The notes under the pieces are model-generated. The model was not told the DNA's origin. It ran no database searches and saw only the letters and a program-made list of their open reading frames with translations. 64,000 bases of DNA, taken from the NCBI GenBank assembly GCA_040876735.1, contig JBBDPC010000127.1, positions 1 through 64,000 of the forward strand. The letters run 5' to 3'. Below, one piece after another: positions 52,183 to 59,317 of this stretch; the stretch's first letter is position 1; every line of letters starts with the position of its first letter. A program made the position numbers and the translations under genes. The stretch comes from Natronomicrosphaera sp040876735. Its GTDB lineage: Bacteria > Planctomycetota > Phycisphaerae > Phycisphaerales > Phycisphaeraceae.

Positions 52183-52572
52183 CTAGGCGGCACGGTGGCG
52201 AGCGAAGCGTGCAAACCAGTTATTGTCGGTCGACAGCGGGTCGCTCTCCGAAGGAAGCGTCCCGTGGATACGGATGCGGCAGGTGCGGATGCCCGCCGCG
52301 TGCAGTTTCACCAGCGCCTTGTCGATCAGTTGACGCACCAAGGCCGGCTCGGCGTCGAAGATGACTTCCAACGCCACGCCGCCGCCTTCGCTCCTGACGC
52401 ACAGCACCGCCCCGGGCATCACGCCCCCTGCCTCGCCTCCGCCTTCGGCCATAGCGAGCAGGCTCAGGTTGTGCAACACCGCCGCGCGGTCGACTGTCGC
52501 CCCCGCCTTGCCGACAGCGCTCACCACCGCCTCAACATCATCGAGGCGCATCTCGCGTATGGTCACGGCCAT
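52183..52572 (-). CDS. Small protein of unknown function
   Basis: I do not recognise this 129-residue protein. It starts VTIREMRLDDVEAVVSAVG, like the first strand and helix of GNAT acetyltransferases, but lacks the acetyl-CoA loop, so it is not a complete GNAT. The second half (LEVIFDAEPALVRQLIDKAL, VKLHAAGIRTCRIRIHG) looks like an alternating alpha/beta fold. AGGAG nine bases before the ATG supports translation. It lies between ileS and the regulator on the same strand. Confidence 0.65.
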   Translation of the reverse strand: MAVTIREMRLDDVEAVVSAVGKAGATVDRAAVLHNLSLLAMAEGGGEAGGVMPGAVLCVRSEGGGVALEVIFDAEPALVRQLIDKALVKLHAAGIRTCRIRIHGTLPSESDPLSTDNNWFARFARHRAA

Positions 52573-52637
52573 GCGGTCCTTCTCCTATGAGAAGCATCAT
52601 CGGCCGATGCCCGACCCGACTTTTGCATCCCAAGGCA

Positions 52638-52659
52638 GTGCGACTCAAGTCGCACGGCC
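52638..52659. repeat. REP-like 22-bp palindrome, copy 3
   Basis: GTGCGACTCAAGTCGCACGG plus CC is an 8-bp perfect stem around two bases. It lies nine bases after the ileS stop. It differs from copies 1 and 2 by compensating changes in the stem (GGC/GCC to GAC/GTC) with the outer GTGCG and GGCC kept. Confidence 0.6.
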
Positions 52660-52667
52660 TCCGCCGA

Positions 52668-55571
52668 TCATGTCACCCCCACCGCCTCGGCGTCGCGGTC
52701 GGTAAGCTGGCCGCCGTCGCTGCGCCGCTTCACCGTGCCGTCACGCTTCCACGACCGCTCGCAGCGCGGCTCCTGGCGCAGGTCGAGCACTGCCACCGCT
52801 TCGCCCTGCTCGCGCAGCTCCACTCGGCTGATGCCGCACAGGTCCGCAAGGTCCACCGGGTTGAACAGCTTAGCGAATGATTGCGATTCCTCGCTGACGT
52901 TGAGCGCCAGGCCCATGTCCAGCGGGTTCTCAACGCCCAGCTTCTGCCGGGCGTTCTCGATCGCACGCAGCCATGTGTCGCGGGCCTCGATCACCTTCGG
53001 CCAGTCCTTGTCCACCTTCACCGGCTTCGGCTCGGGCAGCTTGTGCAGATGCACGCTCTCGGCGGCGTCGCCATGCAACGCCTGCCACGCCTCGTCGGCG
53101 GTGTGCGGCATCAGCGGCGCGAGCAGGCGGATCATCGCGTCGGCGATCTCGTGGATCGCGGTCTGCGTGCGACGCCGGCGTGGGGCGTCCGGCTTGTCGC
53201 AGTACAGCCGATCCTTCACCGCCGTCAGGTAGACCGCGCTGAGCGTGTCGTTGCAGAAGTTGAACAGCCGCTCGTGCACTCGACGGAACTGATAGCCTTC
53301 GTAGCTGTCGCGCGCGGCAGTCACCAGCCGGGCGAGCTCTTCGAGCATCCACGCGTCCACGCTGGTCGCGTCGGCGTCGGTGAGCTTGCGGCGATCCTTT
53401 TTCGGATCAAAGTCGCTGAGGTTCGAGAGCAGGAAGCGGATCGTGTTGCGCACCTTGCGATACTCTTCGCCGGCGATCTTGAAAAACGACTCGTCCACCT
53501 TGATGTCGTTGTCCGTGTTCAGCGAACTGACCCACCATCGGCAGACGTCGGCGCCGTAGGTCTTCAGCAGTTCTTCCACCTCCAGCGTGTTGCCCAGGCT
53601 CTTGCTCATCTTCTTGCCGGCCTTGTCCACCATGAACCCGTGGGTGAGCACGGTGCGGAACGGCGAGTGCCCGGTGACGCCCAGCGACGGCAGCAGCGAA
53701 CTCTGGAACCAGCCGCGGTGTTGATCGGAGCCTTCGAGGTAAAGGTCCGCGGGGTAGCCAAGCCGACGCTGACGGAGCACGGCGTGCCACGATGTGCCGG
53801 ACTCGAACCAGACGTCGAAGATGTCGTCGCCCTTGGTCAGTTTCGCAAGACTGGAGGGATCGCTTAAGTGACCCGTCCGGGTCCAGTCGGGTGCATCGAG
53901 GTCTGTCGCAGGGTTGTAGTGCTGCAGCAGTTCGGTGGCGTCAGCCTGGAACCAGATGTCCGAACCCTTTTCGCGGATGACCTGGGCCACGGCACGCACG
54001 CTCGCGGCGGTCAGCAGCACCTTGCCATCCTCGTTGTAGAACGCGGGGATAGGCAAGCCCCAGGCGCGCTGGCGGGAGAGGCACCAGTCGGGCCGGCTTT
54101 CGAGCATGCCGCGCATCCGGTTGCGCCCCCACGCGGGCAGGAACTCCACTTCGCTGCCGGTCACGTCCAGCGCCCGTTGCCGCAGCGACTTCTCCGCGTC
54201 GCGATGCGCTTCGCCGGTCTTGTCCGGCAGCTCGAACGCCTTGTCCACGCTGACGAACCATTGCTCGGTCGCCCGGAAAATCACCGGCGTCTTGCCGCGC
54301 CAGTCGTGCGGGTAGCTGTGCGTGAAAACCTGGTCGTGGAACAGGTGCCCGCTTTCCCGCAGGTGCTCGACGACCCGGTCGTTGGCCTCCCACACCCGCT
54401 CGCCGCGCAGCCAGTCGGGGGCGGTGTCGTCGAATGTGCCATCGGGCAGCACGGGGCAGTAGATCGGCAGCTTTTCGCGCAGGCCGGTCTGGTAATCTTC
54501 CACGCCGTGGCCCGGTGCGGTGTGAACCAGGCCCGTGCCATCTTCGAGCGTGACGTAGTCCGCGCCGACCACGCGGCGGACGTGTTCGTTGTTGACGAAC
54601 GGGTGCTTGTACTCCAGCCCCAGCATCTGTTCGCCGGTGAAGGTGGCAATGGGTTCGTCCACGTTTTCCGCGCCGACGACCTGACCGAGCACCTTCCCGG
54701 CAAGCTGCGTGGCGACGACGACGCTGGTGAGCTTGCCGTTGAAGGTGATGTTGTACAGGCCGTACTCGAAGCGTTCGTTGACGGCGACGGCAAGGTTGGC
54801 CGGCAGCGTCCAGGGCGTGGTGGTCCAGATCATCAGGTGGATGCGGTCGGCCGGCAGCACGTCGGTGGGCATGGGCAGGCGGTTGTCCTGCCAACTGTCG
54901 TGGTCGGCCTCGAAGAGCACGAAGACGCTGGTGTCCTGACGGTCTTCATACTCCAGTTCCGCCTCGGCCAGGGCGGTCTGGTTGTCGATCGACCAGTGCA
55001 CGGGCTTGAGGCCGCGATAGACCACGCCCCGGCTGACCATGTCGGCGAAGGCGTCGAGCACGCCCGCCTCGTAGGCCGGGGTCATGGTGAGGTAAGGCTT
55101 GTCGTAGTCGGCGAGCGTGAGCAGCCGCTGCATCTGCTTCGCCTGGAGCTTGACGAACTTCTCCGCGTACTGCTTGCAGCGCTGGCGGATCTGCATCGGC
55201 GCCATCTCGCGGGCCTTGTCGCCGAGGTCCTGGACGACCTTGTGCTCGATCGGCAGGCCGTGGCAGTCCCAGCCGGGGATGTAGGGCGTGTCGAAGCCGG
55301 CCATCGTTCGGCTGCGGACGACGAAGTCCTTCATCACCTTGTTCAGCAGGTGGCCGAGGTGGATCGACCCGTTGGCGTAAGGCGGACCGTCGTGGAAGAC
55401 GAACCGGCCCAGCGGGTGCGGCTTGTCGCGGAGGGCCTGGTACAGCCGTGCCTTCTCCCACCGCTTGATGGAGGCCGGCTCGTTCTGGACGAGGTTGGCT
55501 TTCATCCCGAAGCCGGTCCTGGGCAGGTTCAGCGTCTTCTTGTACGAGCGTTGGTCGGCTTGCTGGCTCAT
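52668..55571 (-). CDS. ileS: Isoleucyl-tRNA synthetase
   Basis: IleRS charges tRNA-Ile in the cytoplasm. The 967-residue class I synthetase has the HIGH-type motif in HDGPPYANGSIHLGHLLNK, an editing (CP1) domain with TTTPWTLPANLAVAVNERF and GTGLVHTAPGHGVEDYQTG, the KMSKS loop (GKKMSKSLGNT) and the anticodon-binding helices. The C-terminal zinc ribbon is degenerate: only one cysteine remains (RCERSWKRDG) before the typical end LTDRDAEAV. I set the start at 55571, where SQQADQRSYKKTLNLPRTGF begins. Upstream lies an attenuator-like leader. Confidence 0.96.
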   Translation of the reverse strand: MSQQADQRSYKKTLNLPRTGFGMKANLVQNEPASIKRWEKARLYQALRDKPHPLGRFVFHDGPPYANGSIHLGHLLNKVMKDFVVRSRTMAGFDTPYIPGWDCHGLPIEHKVVQDLGDKAREMAPMQIRQRCKQYAEKFVKLQAKQMQRLLTLADYDKPYLTMTPAYEAGVLDAFADMVSRGVVYRGLKPVHWSIDNQTALAEAELEYEDRQDTSVFVLFEADHDSWQDNRLPMPTDVLPADRIHLMIWTTTPWTLPANLAVAVNERFEYGLYNITFNGKLTSVVVATQLAGKVLGQVVGAENVDEPIATFTGEQMLGLEYKHPFVNNEHVRRVVGADYVTLEDGTGLVHTAPGHGVEDYQTGLREKLPIYCPVLPDGTFDDTAPDWLRGERVWEANDRVVEHLRESGHLFHDQVFTHSYPHDWRGKTPVIFRATEQWFVSVDKAFELPDKTGEAHRDAEKSLRQRALDVTGSEVEFLPAWGRNRMRGMLESRPDWCLSRQRAWGLPIPAFYNEDGKVLLTAASVRAVAQVIREKGSDIWFQADATELLQHYNPATDLDAPDWTRTGHLSDPSSLAKLTKGDDIFDVWFESGTSWHAVLRQRRLGYPADLYLEGSDQHRGWFQSSLLPSLGVTGHSPFRTVLTHGFMVDKAGKKMSKSLGNTLEVEELLKTYGADVCRWWVSSLNTDNDIKVDESFFKIAGEEYRKVRNTIRFLLSNLSDFDPKKDRRKLTDADATSVDAWMLEELARLVTAARDSYEGYQFRRVHERLFNFCNDTLSAVYLTAVKDRLYCDKPDAPRRRRTQTAIHEIADAMIRLLAPLMPHTADEAWQALHGDAAESVHLHKLPEPKPVKVDKDWPKVIEARDTWLRAIENARQKLGVENPLDMGLALNVSEESQSFAKLFNPVDLADLCGISRVELREQGEAVAVLDLRQEPRCERSWKRDGTVKRRSDGGQLTDRDAEAVGVT

Positions 55572-55621
55572 GGCGTTTTCTGGTTGCAGGTGGCGGTGTG
55601 CGGGCGTCAGGCGACGACCGT

Positions 55622-55667
55622 AAAAAAACCCCACCGATCGGCAGGGCCCGTCTGCGTATGCGGAGTC
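55622..55667 (-). terminator. Terminator-like stem in the ileS leader
   Basis: GACTCCGC pairs with GTGGGGTT with two or three G-U pairs, enclosing a 25-nt segment with its own GCAG/CTGC stem, and is followed by a run of seven T (55628-55622) 50 bp before the ileS start. The stem is weaker than a standard terminator. Confidence 0.5.
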
Positions 55668-55682
55668 GCCCCATCGACCGGC

Positions 55683-55739
55683 CTAGAGACGGTCCATCAT
55701 AATGATGACGATCCGAATGTGCGTCGGGCGGGTCGGCAT
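55683..55739 (-). CDS. Isoleucine-rich leader peptide upstream of ileS
   Basis: The frame reads MPTRPTHIRIVIIMMDRL, 18 residues with four isoleucines in six positions (ATT-CGG-ATC-GTC-ATC-ATT). The ATG lies six bases after the -10 box, so translation would be leaderless. The stop TAG sits in the loop between segments 1 and 2 of the attenuator. It is too short for homology; the call rests on its content and place. Confidence 0.6.
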   Translation of the reverse strand: MPTRPTHIRIVIIMMDRL

Positions 55740-55745
55740 GATTCC

Positions 55746-55773
55746 AGTATAGGGGGACCGCCCGCACCGGCAA
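55746..55773 (-). promoter_or_regulatory. Sigma70-type promoter of ileS
   Basis: On the minus strand TTGCCG (55773-55768) and TATACT (55751-55746) are 16 bases apart. The -10 box matches five of six consensus positions. The expected start falls at or next to the ATG of the leader peptide (55739). Confidence 0.65.
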
Positions 55774-55855
55774 AGCCGGCAGGCAGTCGTTGTGCACTTT
55801 GCCGGCCACAGCCCGGCCGACGGCCGCTCGCTTTCAAATCGAGCCGACATGGGGT

Positions 55856-56986
55856 TCAGGTCACAAAGCGTGTGCCGCTGTAGAGCAACGCCTCCACCGG
55901 GGTGGGGTGATCCATGTCGGCGGGGATGTCGTGGTAGGTCACCTGCTGGCAATCGCGTTCGAAGGTGTACTGATCGGCGACCGGGTCATGGGCAATGACA
56001 TGCTCACGGCGCACCTTGCCCACCGGGCTGTCCATACAGACGCGGAAGTTGCTGACCCAGCCTTCGCCGCGGAGGAACACTTCGTCGGCGAGATCGAACA
56101 CGCGCTGGAGGCGCAGCCGGTAGGTCGCGCCGTAGCGGATCGGGTCGGCGATGAACATGGTGAGCATCTGCACACCGAGGTCGACGCAGCGGTAGGCCAG
56201 TTCCAGTAGCACGTCGGCATGATCGTTGATCCCGCGCAGCAGGGGGAACTGGTTGTAGAGCAGCACGCCCCGCCGGCGGGCCTCGGCCAGCCGTTCGCCC
56301 ACCTCCGCCCCAAGCTCGTAGGGATGCACGGCATGAATGACGAGCTTGACGCGATGCCGGGCGAGTACGTCGATCATGCGCTCATTGAGCAAGGCGGGGG
56401 CGAACAGCGGCGCTTTGCTGTGGAACCGGCACCACTTCACGCTCGGCACGGCGAGGATGCGCGACAAGGCGTTGTCCAGCGCGTCGGCTTTGCAGGCCAG
56501 CGGGTCACCACCGGAGAAGATGACCTCGCGCACGCCCGGGTTCTGTTCGAGATAGCGCACGACGCTGTCGAGGACGGGATCGGTAAGATTGCGGTGCCGG
56601 TTTTTTGCTGCCGGGTCCGTACCGGTGATGTCGGGCCGGAAGCAGTACTGGCAGTGGCCGACGCAGGTGTCGGTGGGGAAGTAGAGCAGCTTGGCGGGGT
56701 AGCGGTGGACGATGACGCGATCGAGGCCGTCGGGCATGTGGCCGAAGTCTTCGACGAAGTTGGTCACCTCGCCGGGGGCAAAGGTGTGGAAGCGGTCGGC
56801 CTTGGGATAGACGACCGAGTGCAGCGGGCCGCCGGTACGGCCGAGGGTGGCGATCTCCTCCTCCACGAGTTGCCGGTAGTGGCGGGGCACCTTCACGGGC
56901 AGCAGCGGTACGCCCTGCTCGCGCAGTTGGTTAAGCTGGACGACGGCAGGCTCGTGAGCGGGCGAGGCGGGCTTGGTGCGGCACAT
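55856..56986 (-). CDS. KamA-family radical SAM aminomutase
   Basis: This 376-residue protein belongs to the lysine 2,3-aminomutase family, PLP-dependent radical SAM enzymes that move an alpha-amino group to the beta carbon. The [4Fe-4S] motif is CVGHCQYC, and EVIFSGGDPLACKADALDNA is the conserved SGGDPL segment. The probable PLP lysine lies in MDSPVGKVR (aligned with DAPGGGGK), and acidic residues are present at the two substrate positions (ADPIRYGATYRL and the MDS aspartate). The substrate-side loop differs from true lysine aminomutase, so the amino acid is open: lysine, arginine or glutamate are candidates. Its ATG lies one base after the ureohydrolase stop. Confidence 0.85.
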   Translation of the reverse strand: MCRTKPASPAHEPAVVQLNQLREQGVPLLPVKVPRHYRQLVEEEIATLGRTGGPLHSVVYPKADRFHTFAPGEVTNFVEDFGHMPDGLDRVIVHRYPAKLLYFPTDTCVGHCQYCFRPDITGTDPAAKNRHRNLTDPVLDSVVRYLEQNPGVREVIFSGGDPLACKADALDNALSRILAVPSVKWCRFHSKAPLFAPALLNERMIDVLARHRVKLVIHAVHPYELGAEVGERLAEARRRGVLLYNQFPLLRGINDHADVLLELAYRCVDLGVQMLTMFIADPIRYGATYRLRLQRVFDLADEVFLRGEGWVSNFRVCMDSPVGKVRREHVIAHDPVADQYTFERDCQQVTYHDIPADMDHPTPVEALLYSGTRFVT

Positions 56987-56987
56987 A

Positions 56988-57932
56988 TCAGGCGATCTCC
57001 GAGTGGCTGGCGGTGGAAGGTCGGGGCGGCGTAGCGCGGGTGGCGGCGAGGCCGTCCGCCATGAGGGCGAGCAACTGGCTGGCCAGCGCGGCCGTCCGGC
57101 CGGTGGGGTCGAGCGTGGGCACGACTTCGACGAGGTCGGCCGCGACGATGTTCAGCGAACCATCGAACAACTCGCGCACCAGGCGCAGCGCTTCGCGCGA
57201 ACTGAACCCGCCGCACATGTGCTCGCCCGTGCCCGGCGCGAAGGCGGGGTCGAGGCTGTCGATGTCGAAGGTGACGTAGGTGGGCTGCCGCGGCGCGGCG
57301 CGCAGTTCGGCCAGCAGAGGGTCGAAGCCGTGGCGGTCGATGGCGTGCATGGGATGAATGCGCACGTCATGCTCGCGCAGGAACAACGCGCCGCTTTCAT
57401 GCCACTGGAAGTCGCGGATGCCGATCTGGACCACACCTGGCCCGGTGAGTCGACCATCCGCGATGAGGTTGCGCACGAAGGTACCGTGGTTGTACCGGCA
57501 GCGCCAGTGGCGGGGATCGGTGGCGTCGTGGTGGGCGTCGATCTGCACGAGGCGCAAGTCGGCATGGGCGTGCGCCGCCGCGGTCACCGCCGGGTAGGTG
57601 AGGCTGTGATCGCCGCCGACGAGCAACGGCGTCGCTCCGCCGGCCAGGCACGCCGCCACCGCCTGCCGCACCGGCTCGAAGCTGCTCGTGACATCGAAGC
57701 GGTTCACCGCAACATCGCCGAGGTCGACGCAGCACTCGCCCCAGTCGATGACGTCGCCGGTGCTGACGCGGTACCGCCCGACATGATGCGAAGCGCGACG
57801 CAAGGCGGCAGGTGCGTCGGCCGACCCACCGCGCTCGGTGGACAGCGCATCAAACGGCACACCGACGAACGCCACCTTCCCAGGCAACGGCGCGTCGACG
57901 GCGGGAGCGTTGAAAAAAGTTGCGTCAGTCAT
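56988..57932 (-). CDS. Arginase/agmatinase-family ureohydrolase
   Basis: This 314-residue protein is a binuclear manganese ureohydrolase (arginase, agmatinase, guanidino-acid hydrolase or formiminoglutamase class). All ligand motifs are present: GGDHSLTYPAV, QIDAHHDATD and TFDIDSLDPAFAPGTG. The start ATG at 57932 precedes TDATFFNAP. It is translationally coupled to the KamA-type enzyme, which suggests a shared pathway involving a guanidino or amidino compound. The substrate cannot be told from the motifs. Confidence 0.92.
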   Translation of the reverse strand: MTDATFFNAPAVDAPLPGKVAFVGVPFDALSTERGGSADAPAALRRASHHVGRYRVSTGDVIDWGECCVDLGDVAVNRFDVTSSFEPVRQAVAACLAGGATPLLVGGDHSLTYPAVTAAAHAHADLRLVQIDAHHDATDPRHWRCRYNHGTFVRNLIADGRLTGPGVVQIGIRDFQWHESGALFLREHDVRIHPMHAIDRHGFDPLLAELRAAPRQPTYVTFDIDSLDPAFAPGTGEHMCGGFSSREALRLVRELFDGSLNIVAADLVEVVPTLDPTGRTAALASQLLALMADGLAATRATPPRPSTASHSEIA

Positions 57933-57959
57933 GGGCAAAAGTGATGCTTTCGAAGGAAG

Positions 57960-58832
57960 TCAGACCACCCGGTCAGCCAACTGCGAATGGCGCGGCCGCC
58001 AGTCGAAGCGCTCGCGGATGGGCGTCAGGTCCACCAGGGCGTCCAGCGATTCGGCCGGCTTGCGCAGGGGCACATCCGGATAAAACTGCTCGCACAGCCG
58101 CGCGGCCGGCCACCCCAGCCGATTCTGCTCCGACGCGGGCAGCCATTGGTGATAGCCCGGCATCGGCTGCTCGACCACCGCCTGAATGAAATCGGCCGCA
58201 TCCTGCAGCGCCAGCACGCTGAAGCCCACATCGAGCATCGACCCCGCCGCCGGCCCGTCCGCCGGCCGATACGTGCGGTAAAACGCCATCCGTTTCTCAT
58301 CCGCCAGTTGCGGCCAGCGGACGCTCGTGCAGGTCATGCCCGGGTTGCGACTGGCGTGGTATCGCAGCAGCGCCTCGCCCGCTTCCTTGCTTGCCGCATA
58401 CGCGTTGCCCGGACACGGCGGTTCCTGGCCGTCCAACGGCAGATAAGGCAGGCAACTGGCCCGTTGCGCGGCCGGGGCGTACCGGTCGCCCGCGAAAATC
58501 TGCACGGAACTTGCGTAGAGCAGGTGCGCGACCCCCGCGTCGCTGGCGGCCTGGAAGACGTTGGCGTTCATCGTCACGTTGTCGATGTAGGTCTGCTGCG
58601 GCGACGACGCGCCGGCCTCGCTGGTGTGGCTGGCCAGGTGGACCACGGCGTCGCAGCCGGCCACCAACGGGTCAACCGCGCCGGGCTGGCGCAGGTCGAT
58701 CGGGCGCTGCGGCGCATCAGCCCCCATACACGGCTCACGGTCGACCGGCACGACGGCATGGCCCGCATCAAGCAAATGCCGACACGTCACCGAGCCAAGC
58801 GTCCCCGCGGCCCCGGTCACCATGATCCGCAT
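57960..58832 (-). CDS. NAD-dependent epimerase/dehydratase (extended SDR)
   Basis: This 290-residue protein has the nucleotide-binding GAAGTLG near its N-terminus, VVHLASHTSEAGASSPQQTY, and the catalytic pair YxxxK in NAYAASKEAGEALLRYH. It fits the extended SDR family that acts on nucleotide sugars or uronic acids. AAGGA seven bases before the ATG at 58832 supports the start. It lies 27 bp upstream of the ureohydrolase, possibly in one transcript. Confidence 0.88.
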   Translation of the reverse strand: MRIMVTGAAGTLGSVTCRHLLDAGHAVVPVDREPCMGADAPQRPIDLRQPGAVDPLVAGCDAVVHLASHTSEAGASSPQQTYIDNVTMNANVFQAASDAGVAHLLYASSVQIFAGDRYAPAAQRASCLPYLPLDGQEPPCPGNAYAASKEAGEALLRYHASRNPGMTCTSVRWPQLADEKRMAFYRTYRPADGPAAGSMLDVGFSVLALQDAADFIQAVVEQPMPGYHQWLPASEQNRLGWPAARLCEQFYPDVPLRKPAESLDALVDLTPIRERFDWRPRHSQLADRVV

Positions 58833-58912
58833 TCGGTATCCTTCCCCATGCCCGCCGCCTGGCAACGGCCGGCAGCGCTGAAACGTGACTCAAGCCAGAT
58901 GCCCCACCGCGA

Positions 58913-58928
58913 TTATCATGATATATTG
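58913..58928. promoter_or_regulatory. Operator-like palindrome between epimerase and arsR-type genes
   Basis: TATCATGATA (58915-58924) is a perfect 10-bp palindrome that overlaps TATATT (58923-58928), a -10-like box 10 bases before the arsR-type start. Such AT-rich palindromes are typical ArsR binding sites, so autoregulation and control of the divergent epimerase operon are plausible. Confidence 0.5.
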
Positions 58929-58938
58929 ACATACGTCG

Positions 58939-59253
58939 ATGAATGATGCAACCCCCCCCAACCTCACGCGCGAGCAGCTCGCCGGCCGGCTCAAGTCGAT
59001 CGCCGATCCGGTCCGCCTCGCGATCCTCCACCGCCTGCCGCCCAACGCCGACCACTGCGAGCAGCTTTACAACGTCTCGGAATTGGCGGAAGAGATCGGC
59101 GTCTCCCAGCCGACGATCTCGCACCACCTGCGCCACCTGCGCCAGGCCGGGCTGGTCCATAGCCGCAAGATGTGCCGTGACGTCTACTACTGGGTCAACC
59201 ACGCGGCGGTGACCGAATTGCTCAACGAGTTTTCCGCCACACTGCGCCCGTAG
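58939..59253 (+). CDS. ArsR-family transcriptional regulator
   Basis: This 104-residue winged helix-turn-helix protein has LAGRLKSIADPVRLAILHRL, the recognition region VSELAEEIGVSQPTISHHLR and the wing AGLVHSRKMCRDVYYWVNH. One Cys lies in the wing and one in the N-terminal part (NADHCEQL), but the CxC metal site of ArsR/SmtB is absent; the ligand is unknown. It is divergent from the epimerase-ureohydrolase-KamA run and likely controls it. The ATG has no clear ribosome site and may be near the transcript start. Confidence 0.92.
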   Translation: MNDATPPNLTREQLAGRLKSIADPVRLAILHRLPPNADHCEQLYNVSELAEEIGVSQPTISHHLRHLRQAGLVHSRKMCRDVYYWVNHAAVTELLNEFSATLRP

Positions 59254-59317
59254 CAGCGCTTCAGGCCGCGCCTCGGGCAGGAACCGGCGCAGTCGGAGCC
59301 CGGCATCCAGCGAACGA

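Larger units (their letters stand above)
55622..55739 (-). promoter_or_regulatory. ileS leader: candidate ribosome-mediated attenuator
   Basis: On the minus strand the leader has an Ile-rich 18-codon frame followed by three competing stems. Segment 1 GACCG (55694-55690, the last codons) pairs with segment 2 CGGTC (55680-55676). Segment 2 GTCG (55678-55675) pairs with segment 3 CGAC (55668-55665). Segment 3 GACTCCGC (55667-55660) pairs with segment 4 GTGGGGT (55634-55628, two G-U pairs), which is followed by seven U. A ribosome stalled at the Ile codons would cover segment 1 and favour 2:3, preventing the terminator. This is the logic of classical attenuation. The stems are short, so the evidence is the arrangement, not any single stem. 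Confidence 0.6.

Noticed and set aside
55572..55780. A T-box riboswitch before ileS
   Set aside because: The conserved T-box bulge sequence pairing with the tRNA CCA end (GGTGG-ACC type) is not present; GGTGGGG occurs but lacks the rest. The Ile-rich leader peptide explains the region better.
55683..55952. An 89-codon minus-strand frame that contains the ileS leader peptide
   Set aside because: The upstream part lies before the promoter and overlaps the end of the KamA-type gene. Only the last 18 codons follow the promoter.
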